From Galactobacter sp. (GTDB taxonomy: Bacteria > Actinomycetota > Actinomycetes > Actinomycetales > Micrococcaceae): a DNA stretch of 5,346 nucleotides. A program made the position numbers and the translations under genes. Below, one piece after another: positions 1-5,346 of this stretch (the stretch's first letter is position 1; every line of letters starts with the position of its first letter). Below the pieces are notes generated by a model. It saw only the letters and a program-made list of their open reading frames with translations, was not told where the DNA came from and ran no database searches. The DNA lies in assembly GCF_022712295.1 (NCBI RefSeq), contig NZ_JALAGT010000175.1:1-5346 (forward strand), read 5' to 3'.

Positions 1-357
1 ATCCAAGCCGGCCTCAGCGAGGGAATCGGCGACGACCTGCTTGCGGGCGGCGTCGTCCTCGAGGTCCACGTCCTTGGTGTCGTGATACCGGACTCCGAGT
101 GCCGTGTAGAGATCGCCGATCTTCTCGGGTGCCGCGGCCTGGGCGGCCGCAACCACGCGCACGGCGTTCCAGGTCTTGTCGATGTGGGCGCGGTATCCCT
201 CTGGAAGGTCACGGCCCTCGTTGACCACGCCGAGGCTGATGATGCGCCAGTTGATCTCGATGTCGCGGACCGTGGACACCTCGATGATCCAGCGGGAGGT
301 ACACCAGGCGAACGGGCAGGAAGGATCGAACCAGAAATCGACAGTGTTCTTGGACAA
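1..357 (-). CDS. DsbA-family / mycothiol-dependent nitroreductase-like protein (Rv2466c type), C-terminus beyond window
   Basis: Seen: 119 codons are present and the frame is open to the window edge, so the C-terminal part is missing. The N-terminus reads as a thioredoxin-fold strand followed by the active site: VDFWFDP (6-12), then C14-P15-F16-A17-W18-C19, then TSRWIIEV, followed by helical DsbA-insert sequence (WNAVRVVAAAQA). There is no signal peptide, so it should act in the cytosol. Known: the pattern DFWFDPxCPW..TSRW is typical of the actinobacterial family that includes M. tuberculosis Rv2466c, a mycothiol-dependent reductase often annotated as 'DsbA'. Odd: the second Cys of the CPxC motif is Ala17, and a Cys appears two residues later. 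It lies 49 bases after clpX in the same direction with no clear terminator between, so co-transcription is likely. Family assignment is firm; substrate and exact reaction are not known. Confidence 0.88.
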   Translation of the reverse strand, partial: MSKNTVDFWFDPSCPFAWCTSRWIIEVSTVRDIEINWRIISLGVVNEGRDLPEGYRAHIDKTWNAVRVVAAAQAAAPEKIGDLYTALGVRYHDTKDVDLEDDAARKQVVADSLAEAGLD

Positions 358-362
358 AGTCA

Positions 363-368
363 CTCCTT
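363..368 (-). promoter_or_regulatory. Ribosome binding site that decides the start of the DsbA-like gene
   Basis: On the minus strand AAGGAG stands 5 bases before a TTG at 357-355. A GTG two codons upstream (363-361) is in frame but overlaps the Shine-Dalgarno itself, so it cannot use it. The TTG start is therefore preferred and gives a protein beginning (M)SKNTVDFWF. Confidence 0.7.
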
Positions 369-406
369 ACAAACGAATTCTGTTGAGTCGACGAAAACCT
401 TGTGAG

Positions 407-1681
407 TCAGGCTGACTTGGGGCGCCGATGTGTTGCCTCACGCAGCACCAGTTCCGGCGCGGCCTGGTCGCGAACCACCTCAGGTGTGACGACCACACGC
501 TGAAGGTCGTCGCGGCTGGGAACCTCGAACATGACCGGCTCCAGGGATCCCTCCAGGATGGAACGCAGGCCACGTGCGCCCGTGCCCCGCTCGATCGCGA
601 GGTCGGCGATGGCTTCCAGCGCCTCCCGACGGAATTCAAGCTCCACGCCGTCAAGCATGAACATCTTCTGGTACTGCTTCACCAGGGCGTTCTTGGGTTC
701 CGTCAGGATGGAGATGAGCGCCTCTCGGTCCAGGTTCTCCACTGCGGTGATGACGGGGAGGCGGCCGATGAACTCGGGGATCAGGCCGAACTTCACGAGA
801 TCCTCGGTCTGCACGTCTGAGTAGGAGACCTCGGAGGACTTGAGGTGGTTCAGCGGGGCGCCGAAGCCGATCCCCTTCTTGCCTGCGCGGCTGGCGATGA
901 TCTCTTCCAGACCGGCGAAGGCGCCCGCCACGATGAACAGCACGTTGGTGGTGTCGATCTGGATGAAGTCCTGGTGAGGATGCTTGCGTCCACCCTGCGG
1001 GGGAACCGAGGCCACGGTGCCCTCGAGGATCTTCAGCAGGGCCTGTTGCACGCCCTCACCGGAGACGTCACGCGTGATGGACGGGTTCTCCGACTTGCGC
1101 GAGATCTTGTCGATCTCGTCGATGTAGATGATGCCCTGCTCCGCGCGCTTCACGTCGAAGTCGGCAGCCTGGATCAGCTTGAGCAGGATGTTCTCCACGT
1201 CCTCGCCCACATAACCGGCCTCCGTGAGGCTGGTGGCATCGGCCACGGCGAAGGGGACATTGAGCTGACGTGCCAGGGTCTGGGCCAGGTAGGTCTTCCC
1301 GGACCCGGTTGGGCCGATCAGCATGATGTTGGACTTGGCCACCTCGACCTCGTCCAGTTCGCGGGTCTCCAACTTGGTTGGACCCGAGGCGCCCTGGCCA
1401 TTGGTGCGCTTGTAGTGGTTGTACACGGCCACGGCGAGGGCGCGCTTGGCGTTGTCCTGACCCACCACGAATTCCTGGAGGTGGTCGAAGATCTCCTGAG
1501 GGCGGGGCAGCTCGAACTGCGGGTCCTCGGTGACTTCGACTTCCTCTTCATCGATGATCTCGTTGCAGACCTCGATGCATTCGGTGCAGATGTACACGCC
1601 TGGGCCCGCGATGAGCCTACGCACCTGCTTCTGGCTCTTTCCGCAGAAGGAACACTTCAACAGGTCGGAACTCTCGCTCAT
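407..1681 (-). CDS. clpX: ATP-dependent Clp protease ATP-binding subunit ClpX
   Basis: Hexameric AAA+ unfoldase that recognises tagged or regulatory proteins and threads them into ClpP in the cytosol. The protein has 424 residues, the usual length, and all landmarks are present. The zinc-binding domain has Cys10, 13, 32 and 35. Walker A is GPTGSGKT (123-130), the pore loop GYVG (156-159), Walker B IIYIDEID (184-191) and the RKH loop 232-234. The ClpP-docking IGF loop is at 271-273, the arginine-finger region [11 protein letters not shown] at 299-309 (Arg307), and sensor 2 GARGLR at 368-373 (Arg370). An ATG 18 codons upstream is in frame, but [10 protein letters not shown] is the conserved start, with GGAG 8 bases before it (1690-1693). 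It lies 165 bases downstream of clpP2, so it may have its own promoter. The C-terminal tail after about 400 is variable. No defect is seen. Confidence 0.98.
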   Translation of the reverse strand: MSESSDLLKCSFCGKSQKQVRRLIAGPGVYICTECIEVCNEIIDEEEVEVTEDPQFELPRPQEIFDHLQEFVVGQDNAKRALAVAVYNHYKRTNGQGASGPTKLETRELDEVEVAKSNIMLIGPTGSGKTYLAQTLARQLNVPFAVADATSLTEAGYVGEDVENILLKLIQAADFDVKRAEQGIIYIDEIDKISRKSENPSITRDVSGEGVQQALLKILEGTVASVPPQGGRKHPHQDFIQIDTTNVLFIVAGAFAGLEEIIASRAGKKGIGFGAPLNHLKSSEVSYSDVQTEDLVKFGLIPEFIGRLPVITAVENLDREALISILTEPKNALVKQYQKMFMLDGVELEFRREALEAIADLAIERGTGARGLRSILEGSLEPVMFEVPSRDDLQRVVVTPEVVRDQAAPELVLREATHRRPKSA

Positions 1682-1753
1682 GTGCTCGTCTCCGATTCGT
1701 CGTGATGACCTTGTTTGGTTTGGGTGACCGTACAAGTGTGCTTGCCTGTCACC

Positions 1754-1759
1754 ACTCTA
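1754..1759 (-). promoter_or_regulatory. Possible -10 box of a clpX promoter
   Basis: The minus strand reads TAGAGT, a fit to the actinobacterial TAnnnT -10. It would start a transcript near 1747, giving a leader of about 65 bases before the clpX ATG. No convincing -35 is present at the right spacing (TTGTCA is only 11 bases upstream), so this is a weak call. The 165-base gap between clpP2 and clpX supports some separate control of clpX. Confidence 0.35.
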
Positions 1760-1784
1760 GGTGAGGACCCTGACAACATGCCGC

Positions 1785-1820
1785 AGGCGCGACACCCTAT
1801 GACGTAAAGATGTCGCGCCT
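1785..1820. repeat. Perfect 10-bp inverted repeat between clpP2 and clpX (operator or terminator-like)
   Basis: The arms AGGCGCGACA (1785-1794) and TGTCGCGCCT (1811-1820) are perfect reverse complements separated by 16 bases. The element starts 26 bases after the clpP2 stop, the same spacing as the tig terminator, so it could end the clpP1P2 transcript. However, the loop is large and no run of U follows on the minus strand. It also sits just upstream of the possible clpX -10, centred about 56 bases before the predicted start, which would suit an activator or repressor site. The sequence alone does not decide between these roles. Confidence 0.7.
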
Positions 1821-1846
1821 ACGATACTGGCTCGCCTGAGGGGCAC

Positions 1847-2536
1847 TCAGTGACCCAGGGCCCCCGGACGCACCTTGCGGGAGGCGATGACCTCATCCAC
1901 GAGGCCGTAGTCCTTGGCGCCCGCCGCGGTCATGAACAGGTCACGTTCGATGTCGCGGTCCACTTCCTCAGCACTCTTGTTGGAGAGGTCCGCCAGTGTG
2001 GTGGAGAGCCATTCACGCATGCGGATGACCTCGTCGGCCTGGATCTGCAAGTCCGTTGCCGTACCACGTTCGCCGCCGCCCAGCGCGGGCTGGTGGATCA
2101 GCACACGGGCGTTGGGCAGAGCCAGACGCTTGCCGGGGGTGCCGGCCGCCAGCAGCACTGCCGCAGCAGAGGCCGCCTGGCCCAGGCAGACCGTCTGGAT
2201 CTCGGGACGGATGAACTGCATGGTGTCGTAGATCGCCGTCATGGCGGTGAAGGAGCCGCCGGGCGAGTTGATGTACATGGTGATGTCCCGCTCGGGATCC
2301 ATGGACTCGAGCACCAGCAGCTGAGCCATCACGTCGTCGGCGGAGGCGTCGTCCACCTGGGCGCCCAGGAAGACGATGCGGTCCTCGAAGAGCTTCGCGT
2401 AGGGGTCCTGACGCTTGAAGCCGTAGGGAGTGCGCTCCTCGTACTGGGGCAGGATGTAGCGGGCGCTCGGCATGGCCGGAGCCTGCTCGGTTCCCTGAGC
2501 CTCACCGGCAGGAGCATTATTTGCGTTGAAGTACAT
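1847..2536 (-). CDS. clpP2: ATP-dependent Clp protease proteolytic subunit ClpP2
   Basis: Serine peptidase subunit of the Clp protease. In actinobacteria two different rings, ClpP1 and ClpP2, assemble into a mixed 14-mer that degrades proteins delivered by ClpX or ClpC. This 229-residue protein has the full catalytic triad: Ser123 in GQAASAA, His148 in HQP and Asp199 in ERDLF, plus the oxyanion segment INSPGG (89-94). The stretch PYGFKRQDPYAKLFEDRIVFLGAQVDDASADDVMAQLL is characteristic of the ClpP2 type rather than ClpP1. The start at 2536 has AAGGA 7 bases upstream (2544-2548). A longer frame reaches back into clpP1 and is rejected. The N-terminus up to about residue 26 is poorly conserved and probably includes a propeptide removed on maturation. 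It lies 40 bases after clpP1 and is likely co-transcribed with it. The name could be swapped with clpP1 under other conventions. Confidence 0.96.
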   Translation of the reverse strand: MYFNANNAPAGEAQGTEQAPAMPSARYILPQYEERTPYGFKRQDPYAKLFEDRIVFLGAQVDDASADDVMAQLLVLESMDPERDITMYINSPGGSFTAMTAIYDTMQFIRPEIQTVCLGQAASAAAVLLAAGTPGKRLALPNARVLIHQPALGGGERGTATDLQIQADEVIRMREWLSTTLADLSNKSAEEVDRDIERDLFMTAAGAKDYGLVDEVIASRKVRPGALGH

Positions 2537-2576
2537 TGCTTGGTCCTTAACCTTATGTGTCCTGTGCTCGGCCGAC

Positions 2577-3197
2577 TCAGTTGGAGCCCACGCCGCCGTG
2601 ACCGGAGACGTGAGAAGCGTTGGAGGCGATGTGGTCAAAGAAGCCGTACTCGAGGGCGTCGGTGGCGTTGAACCAGTTGTCCCGCTCGTTGTCCTTGAGG
2701 ATGGTCTCCAGGCTCTGGCCGGTCTGCTCGGCAGTCAGCTCGCTCATGACCTTCTTCATGTTCATGATGAGCTCGGCCTGAATGCGGATGTCAGAGGCGG
2801 TGCCACCGATGCCGCCGGAGGGCTGGTGCATCAGGATGCGGGTGTGTGGGGTCGCATAGCGCTTGCCCTTGGTGCCGGACGAGAGCAGGAACTGCCCCAT
2901 GGAGGCAGCCAGGCCGGTCGCGATGGTCACCACGTCGTTCGGGATGAACTGCATGGTGTCGTAGATGGCCATGCCTGCGGTGATGGAGCCACCGGGCGAG
3001 TTGATGTAGAGGTTGATGTCCGCTTCCGGGTCCTCTGCGGAGAGCAGCAGCAGCTGCGAGCAGATGGTGTTGGCGATGCTGTCCTCCACCTCGGTCCCCA
3101 GCCAGATGATGCGCTCCTTGAGGAGGCGGTTGTAGATGTAGTCCTCGCGACCCGCCGGGTCAACGGAGGCCATACGCGGGGTGACGTTCTCGGTCAT
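2577..3197 (-). CDS. clpP1: ATP-dependent Clp protease proteolytic subunit ClpP1
   Basis: Partner peptidase subunit of the ClpP1P2 complex. The protein has 206 residues. The triad is intact: Ser99 in GLAASMG, His124 in HQP and Asp173 in NERDNWF; INSPGG is at 65-70. The block [40 protein letters not shown] matches the actinobacterial ClpP1 type. The first ATG (3197) is preferred. A second in-frame ATG at codon 9 is possible, and both would give the same mature enzyme if the short N-terminal propeptide is cleaved. The upstream purine stretch GAGGGAAG is only a moderate ribosome site. The C-terminal 16 residues are rich in Gly, Ser and His and are not conserved. It is the first gene of the clpP1P2 unit, preceded by a ClgR-like box. 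No key residue is missing. Confidence 0.97.
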   Translation of the reverse strand: MTENVTPRMASVDPAGREDYIYNRLLKERIIWLGTEVEDSIANTICSQLLLLSAEDPEADINLYINSPGGSITAGMAIYDTMQFIPNDVVTIATGLAASMGQFLLSSGTKGKRYATPHTRILMHQPSGGIGGTASDIRIQAELIMNMKKVMSELTAEQTGQSLETILKDNERDNWFNATDALEYGFFDHIASNASHVSGHGGVGSN

Positions 3198-3237
3198 CTT
3201 CGCTTCCCTCTTCCATGAATGATCTGTCTTGGTCTTG

Positions 3238-3243
3238 ACCCTA
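3238..3243 (-). promoter_or_regulatory. Possible -10 box of the clpP1P2 promoter
   Basis: The minus strand reads TAGGGT (fits TAnnnT), which would start transcription near 3231 with a leader of about 33 bases before clpP1. No good -35 is seen, as expected if an activator such as ClgR helps polymerase from the site centred at 3290. Confidence 0.35.
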
Positions 3244-3284
3244 CCGATCCCAACGCCGCCCCAGGTATGTGTTGGGGTCCGTTT

Positions 3285-3295
3285 CGCTGTAGGCG
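3285..3295 (-). promoter_or_regulatory. ClgR-like activator box upstream of clpP1P2
   Basis: Minus strand CGCCTACAGCG matches the core CGCYNANRGCG that I recall for ClgR of Corynebacterium, and it is followed by an A-rich flank (AAAC). ClgR is the helix-turn-helix activator of clpP1P2 and clpC in several actinobacteria. The box is centred about 59 bases before the proposed transcription start, a normal position for an activator. The upstream A/T positions of the consensus are not matched. Confidence 0.5.
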
Positions 3296-3345
3296 CACGT
3301 TTGCGGGGATGCTTGTGCCCGACGGCTTGGTGGCCGGGTACGCGT

Positions 3346-3377
3346 CAGGGCCGTCACCCTGGCGGGTGACGGCCCTG
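3346..3377 (-). terminator. Strong hairpin terminator after tig
   Basis: The 14-base arms 3346-3359 and 3364-3377 are perfect reverse complements around a 4-base loop, 26 bases after the tig stop codon. The stem is GC-rich and very stable. No U-run follows on the minus strand, which is common for terminators in high-GC actinobacteria. The hairpin separates tig from the clpP1P2 control region, which suggests independent transcription units. Being symmetric, it could also block plus-strand read-through. Confidence 0.85.
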
Positions 3378-3403
3378 TCGTCGTCGCGCTGGTGCGCGTC
3401 AGA

Positions 3404-4747
3404 TCACTTGGCCTCGTCCTCGGCGACCTCTTCGGTCTCCTCGGCTGCCTCGTCCTCTTCCACAGGCTTCACGAAGGCGGACAGGTCCACCTCGACGCCC
3501 TTGGAGTCGGTGACCTTGGCGTACTCGAGGACCTTGGCCAGCGCCTTGCGGCGGCGGACCTCACCGAACATGGCGGGGACCTGGCCTGCGCCGTCCAGCA
3601 TCTGGGCGAACTGGTTGGGGTCCATGCCGTACTGCTGGGACATCTGGATCAGGTACTCGATGAGCTCACCCTGGTCCACGTCGACGTCCTCTTCCTTGGC
3701 AACGACGTCGAGGATGATCTCGTTGCGGAAGGCGTCGATGGTGTTCTGGCGGACCTCGGCGCGGTGCTCCTCGGTGTCGTGGTCCTCTTCCTGGCTCTGG
3801 GAGAAGTGCTGCTCCACCTGCTCCTCGATGACGGACTCAGGGACAGGGACCTCGACCAGCGAGACGAGCTTCTCGAGAACCTTCTCGCGAGCCTCGACGC
3901 CCTGTTCGGTGACGACGTCCTGAGCGGCCTTCTCGACCAGGGACTCGCGCAGCTCGGCGATGGTGTCGAATTCGGAGGCCAGCTGAGCGAAGTCGTCGTC
4001 GGCCTCGGGGAGCTCGCGCTCCTTGACGGCGGAGAGGACAACCTTGACCTGAGCGGTCTCGCCGGCGTGCTCGCCGCCCGCCAACTCGGTCTCGAAGGTG
4101 GCGTCCTCACCGGCGGAGAGGCCTTCGAGGGCCTCGTCCATGCCCTTGAGCATGTTGCCGGAACCGATGAGGTAGGACAGGCCGGTTGCCTCGTCCACGG
4201 TCTCGTCACCGATGGTGGCGGTGAGATCGATGGTGGTGTAGTCGCCGTCGGCGGCGGGGCGCTCAACGGGCTTCAGGGAGCTGAAGCGCTCGCGCAGCTC
4301 GTCCAGGGCCTTCTCGACCTCGGCGTCGCCGGCCTCGCGGGCCTCGACCTCGACCTCGATGCCCTTGTAGTCAGGCAGCTCGACCTCGGGGCGGATGTCC
4401 ACCTCGATGTCGACGATCAGGTCGCCCTCGGCGTCGGCGTCATCGATGCCGGGTGCCTGCACAACCTCGACCTCGGGGCGGGACAGAGGGGAGATCTCGG
4501 CCTCGGACACGGCCTGGCTGTAGAAGCCGTCCAGGCCGTTGTTGATGGCGGTCTCGACGACGTAGCCGCGGCCGATGCGCTGATCGATCAGGCGAGCAGG
4601 AACCTTGCCCTTACGGAAGCCGGGGACCTGCATCTGCTGGGCCAGTTCCTTGTAGGCAGCGTCGATCCCAGGCTTCAGCTCGGAGAACGGGACCTCCACG
4701 TGCAATTTGACCCGGGTGGGCGTGAGGTTCTCGACGGCGCTCTTCAC
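3404..4747 (-). CDS. tig: Trigger factor, ribosome-associated chaperone and peptidyl-prolyl isomerase
   Basis: Binds the ribosome near the tunnel exit and shields emerging chains; its middle domain is an FKBP-type prolyl isomerase. The protein has 447 residues, a normal size. The N-terminal ribosome-binding domain (about 1-115) holds the signature GFRKGKVP (43-50). The FKBP domain spans about 163-245, with [21 protein letters not shown] at 194-214. The helical C-terminal chaperone domain follows from about 247. The end is a strongly acidic Glu/Asp/Ala tail (last 18 or so residues), as seen in other actinobacterial trigger factors. The start is GTG at 4747: the family opens with (M)[14 protein letters not shown], and AGGAG stands 9 bases before it (4757-4761). 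A longer in-frame ATG reading would run through the tRNA gene and is rejected. It lies 73 bases after tRNA-Pro, with which it may share a transcript, since no clear separate promoter is visible. Confidence 0.97.
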   Translation of the reverse strand: MKSAVENLTPTRVKLHVEVPFSELKPGIDAAYKELAQQMQVPGFRKGKVPARLIDQRIGRGYVVETAINNGLDGFYSQAVSEAEISPLSRPEVEVVQAPGIDDADAEGDLIVDIEVDIRPEVELPDYKGIEVEVEAREAGDAEVEKALDELRERFSSLKPVERPAADGDYTTIDLTATIGDETVDEATGLSYLIGSGNMLKGMDEALEGLSAGEDATFETELAGGEHAGETAQVKVVLSAVKERELPEADDDFAQLASEFDTIAELRESLVEKAAQDVVTEQGVEAREKVLEKLVSLVEVPVPESVIEEQVEQHFSQSQEEDHDTEEHRAEVRQNTIDAFRNEIILDVVAKEEDVDVDQGELIEYLIQMSQQYGMDPNQFAQMLDGAGQVPAMFGEVRRRKALAKVLEYAKVTDSKGVEVDLSAFVKPVEEDEAAEETEEVAEDEAK

Positions 4748-4819
4748 AGCGTGGTGCTCCTGACGGTTGGCTGGGCCGGACCACCCTGACGGCGGTGCCG
4801 GCGTTGAAATAAACGGAAA

Positions 4820-4894
<75 letters not shown>

Positions 4895-4911
4895 TTCACA
4901 AACGCCAGACC

Positions 4912-4941
4912 AGTCTACGCACAACAGAGCGGTTGACCGAA
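4912..4941 (-). promoter_or_regulatory. Promoter of tRNA-Pro
   Basis: The minus strand has TAGACT (4917-4912), a perfect TAnnnT -10, placed to start transcription about 10 bases before the mature tRNA 5' end. A weak -35 candidate TTCGGT (4941-4936) lies 18 bases upstream of it. The -10 position relative to the tRNA is the stronger evidence. Confidence 0.55.
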
Positions 4942-5025
4942 CCAGTGTGTCCCCGACCACGGGAATCGCTGTCATTCGGATGCCGCATGCGATGCCCCAT
5001 CAGCAACAATTTAGGCATGCATCAT

Positions 5026-5053
5026 CGTTTTACCCACCTGTTGTGGTAAACCG
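5026..5053. repeat. Bulged inverted repeat upstream of the secreted-protein gene
   Basis: The left arm CGTTTTACCCAC (5026-5037) and right arm GTGGTAAACCG (5043-5053) pair around CTGTT with one mismatch and one bulged C. The core TTTACC/GGTAAA is perfect. It ends 37 bases before the GTG start at 5091, so it could be an operator or a hairpin in the leader. It has no U-run and no gene ends here, so it is not a terminator. Confidence 0.5.
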
Positions 5054-5090
5054 GTTGACATCACCGTTTGAATGCCCTTCAGGAGCTACC

Positions 5091-5346
5091 GTGTCACACT
5101 CGCGCGGATTAGCGGTCTTGACCGCATCCACCTCACTCTGCCTGACTGCAGTCCTCTGCGCCTCCGTCCCCGCGCAGGCGCAGACTCCGGAGCCCGGACC
5201 GTCACAGCCCACGCAGGCCACGCAACACCCAGGATCCACGGATTCTCCGGCCCCGAGTACCGATTCGGATGCAGATCCCGCCTCCGAACCCATGGCCGAG
5301 TCCACTGCTGGTCCCACGGCGGAATCGCCCACGGATGCCACCACGG
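5091..5346 (+). CDS. Secreted protein with Pro/Ser/Thr-rich N-terminal linker, C-terminus beyond window
   Basis: The frame starts with GTG, 5 bases after AGGAG (5081-5085), and stays open for 85 codons to the edge. Residues 1-30 form a signal peptide: a short n-region with Arg5, a hydrophobic core LAVLTASTSLCLTAVLCASV, and a likely signal-peptidase I site after Ala30 (A-Q-A). No lipobox Cys follows the core in the right setting, so it is probably not a lipoprotein. From residue 31 on the sequence is low-complexity, rich in Pro, Ser, Thr, Ala and acidic residues, with STDS twice. Such stretches are usual as cell-wall linkers ahead of a catalytic or binding domain. That domain lies beyond the window, so no function can be given. 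It is divergent from the tRNA-tig unit. TTGACA at 5055-5060 resembles a -35 box, but no -10 follows at a proper distance. Confidence 0.75.
   Translation, partial: MSHSRGLAVLTASTSLCLTAVLCASVPAQAQTPEPGPSQPTQATQHPGSTDSPAPSTDSDADPASEPMAESTAGPTAESPTDATT

Noticed and set aside
82..415. Two plus-strand frames opposite the DsbA-like gene
   Set aside because: The minus-strand reading matches a known family; these do not, and they cross the intergenic gap.
405..417. 13-base palindrome AGTCAG-G-CTGACT over the clpX stop
   Set aside because: As RNA it gives only a 4-bp stem, too weak for a terminator, and most of it is coding. Probably chance.
845..1705. 286-codon plus-strand frame antisense to clpX
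   Set aside because: It is a codon-bias shadow of clpX with His/Asp/Leu-rich composition and no family signature.
1836..1850. CTGAG-N5-CTCAG inverted repeat over the clpP2 stop
   Set aside because: Only 5 bp and overlapping the stop codon; the 10-bp repeat just downstream is far stronger.
1850..3218. Long plus-strand frames antisense to clpP2 and clpP1
   Set aside because: Both opposite-strand genes have intact catalytic triads and ribosome sites; the antisense readings show no plausible protein.
3392..4789. 465-codon open frame on the plus strand covering all of tig
   Set aside because: It mirrors tig codons in GC-rich DNA: a Leu/Gly/Asp/Val-rich reading with no recognisable domain, while tig on the other strand has full family conservation.
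4930..5059. 8-base direct repeat CGGTTGAC at 4930-4937 and 5052-5059
   Set aside because: A repeat this short is expected about as often as not in a gap of this size; the flanks do not match.
5055..5060. Perfect TTGACA as a -35 for the secreted-protein gene
   Set aside because: No TAnnnT box lies 16-18 bases downstream; that position is occupied by the ribosome binding site.
5030..5344. 104-codon minus-strand frame opposite the secreted-protein gene
   Set aside because: It is rich in Gly/Ala/Ser/Val repeats that are the complement of the Pro/Ser/Thr-rich linker. The plus strand has a ribosome site and a signal peptide.

Overview
The window is high-GC actinobacterial chromosome. It carries a conserved protein-quality-control locus on the minus strand, flanked by one divergent secreted-protein gene. 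The order trigger factor - two paralogous clpP genes - clpX - mycothiol-type DsbA/nitroreductase resembles the mycobacterial tig-clpP1-clpP2-clpX region. ClpP1 and ClpP2 can be told apart by motifs typical of the actinobacterial pair, and the DsbA-like protein resembles the Rv2466c family. This places the source in Actinomycetota. The family or genus cannot be fixed from the sequence alone.

Layout, read along the minus strand from right to left. At 4821-4894 lies tRNA-Pro(UGG), preceded by a good -10 box. Next is tig (3404-4747, GTG start), followed 26 bases later by a perfect 14-bp hairpin (3346-3377). A control region (about 3198-3345) holds a ClgR-like box, an imperfect dyad and a possible -10. 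Then come clpP1 (2577-3197) and clpP2 (1847-2536), 40 bases apart and probably one transcript. A 165-base gap carries a perfect 10-bp inverted repeat and a possible clpX promoter. clpX (407-1681) follows, and 49 bases after it a DsbA-family gene (1-357) starts with TTG and runs off the left edge. On the plus strand, a secreted protein begins with GTG at 5091 and runs off the right edge. The roughly 196 bases between it and the tRNA hold both genes' control sequences and a bulged inverted repeat.

How they work together: trigger factor meets nascent chains at the ribosome exit tunnel. ClpX unfolds tagged or regulatory substrates and feeds them to the mixed ClpP1P2 peptidase. The DsbA-like enzyme is a cytosolic thiol-redox protein that probably uses mycothiol. 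The ClgR-like box suggests stress control of clpP1P2, as known in other actinobacteria.

I see no mobile element, CRISPR array or new multi-gene system. The points worth a second look are the unusual active site of the DsbA-like protein, the inverted repeats in the three control regions, and the truncated secreted protein, which begins with GTG and has no stop codon in the window.
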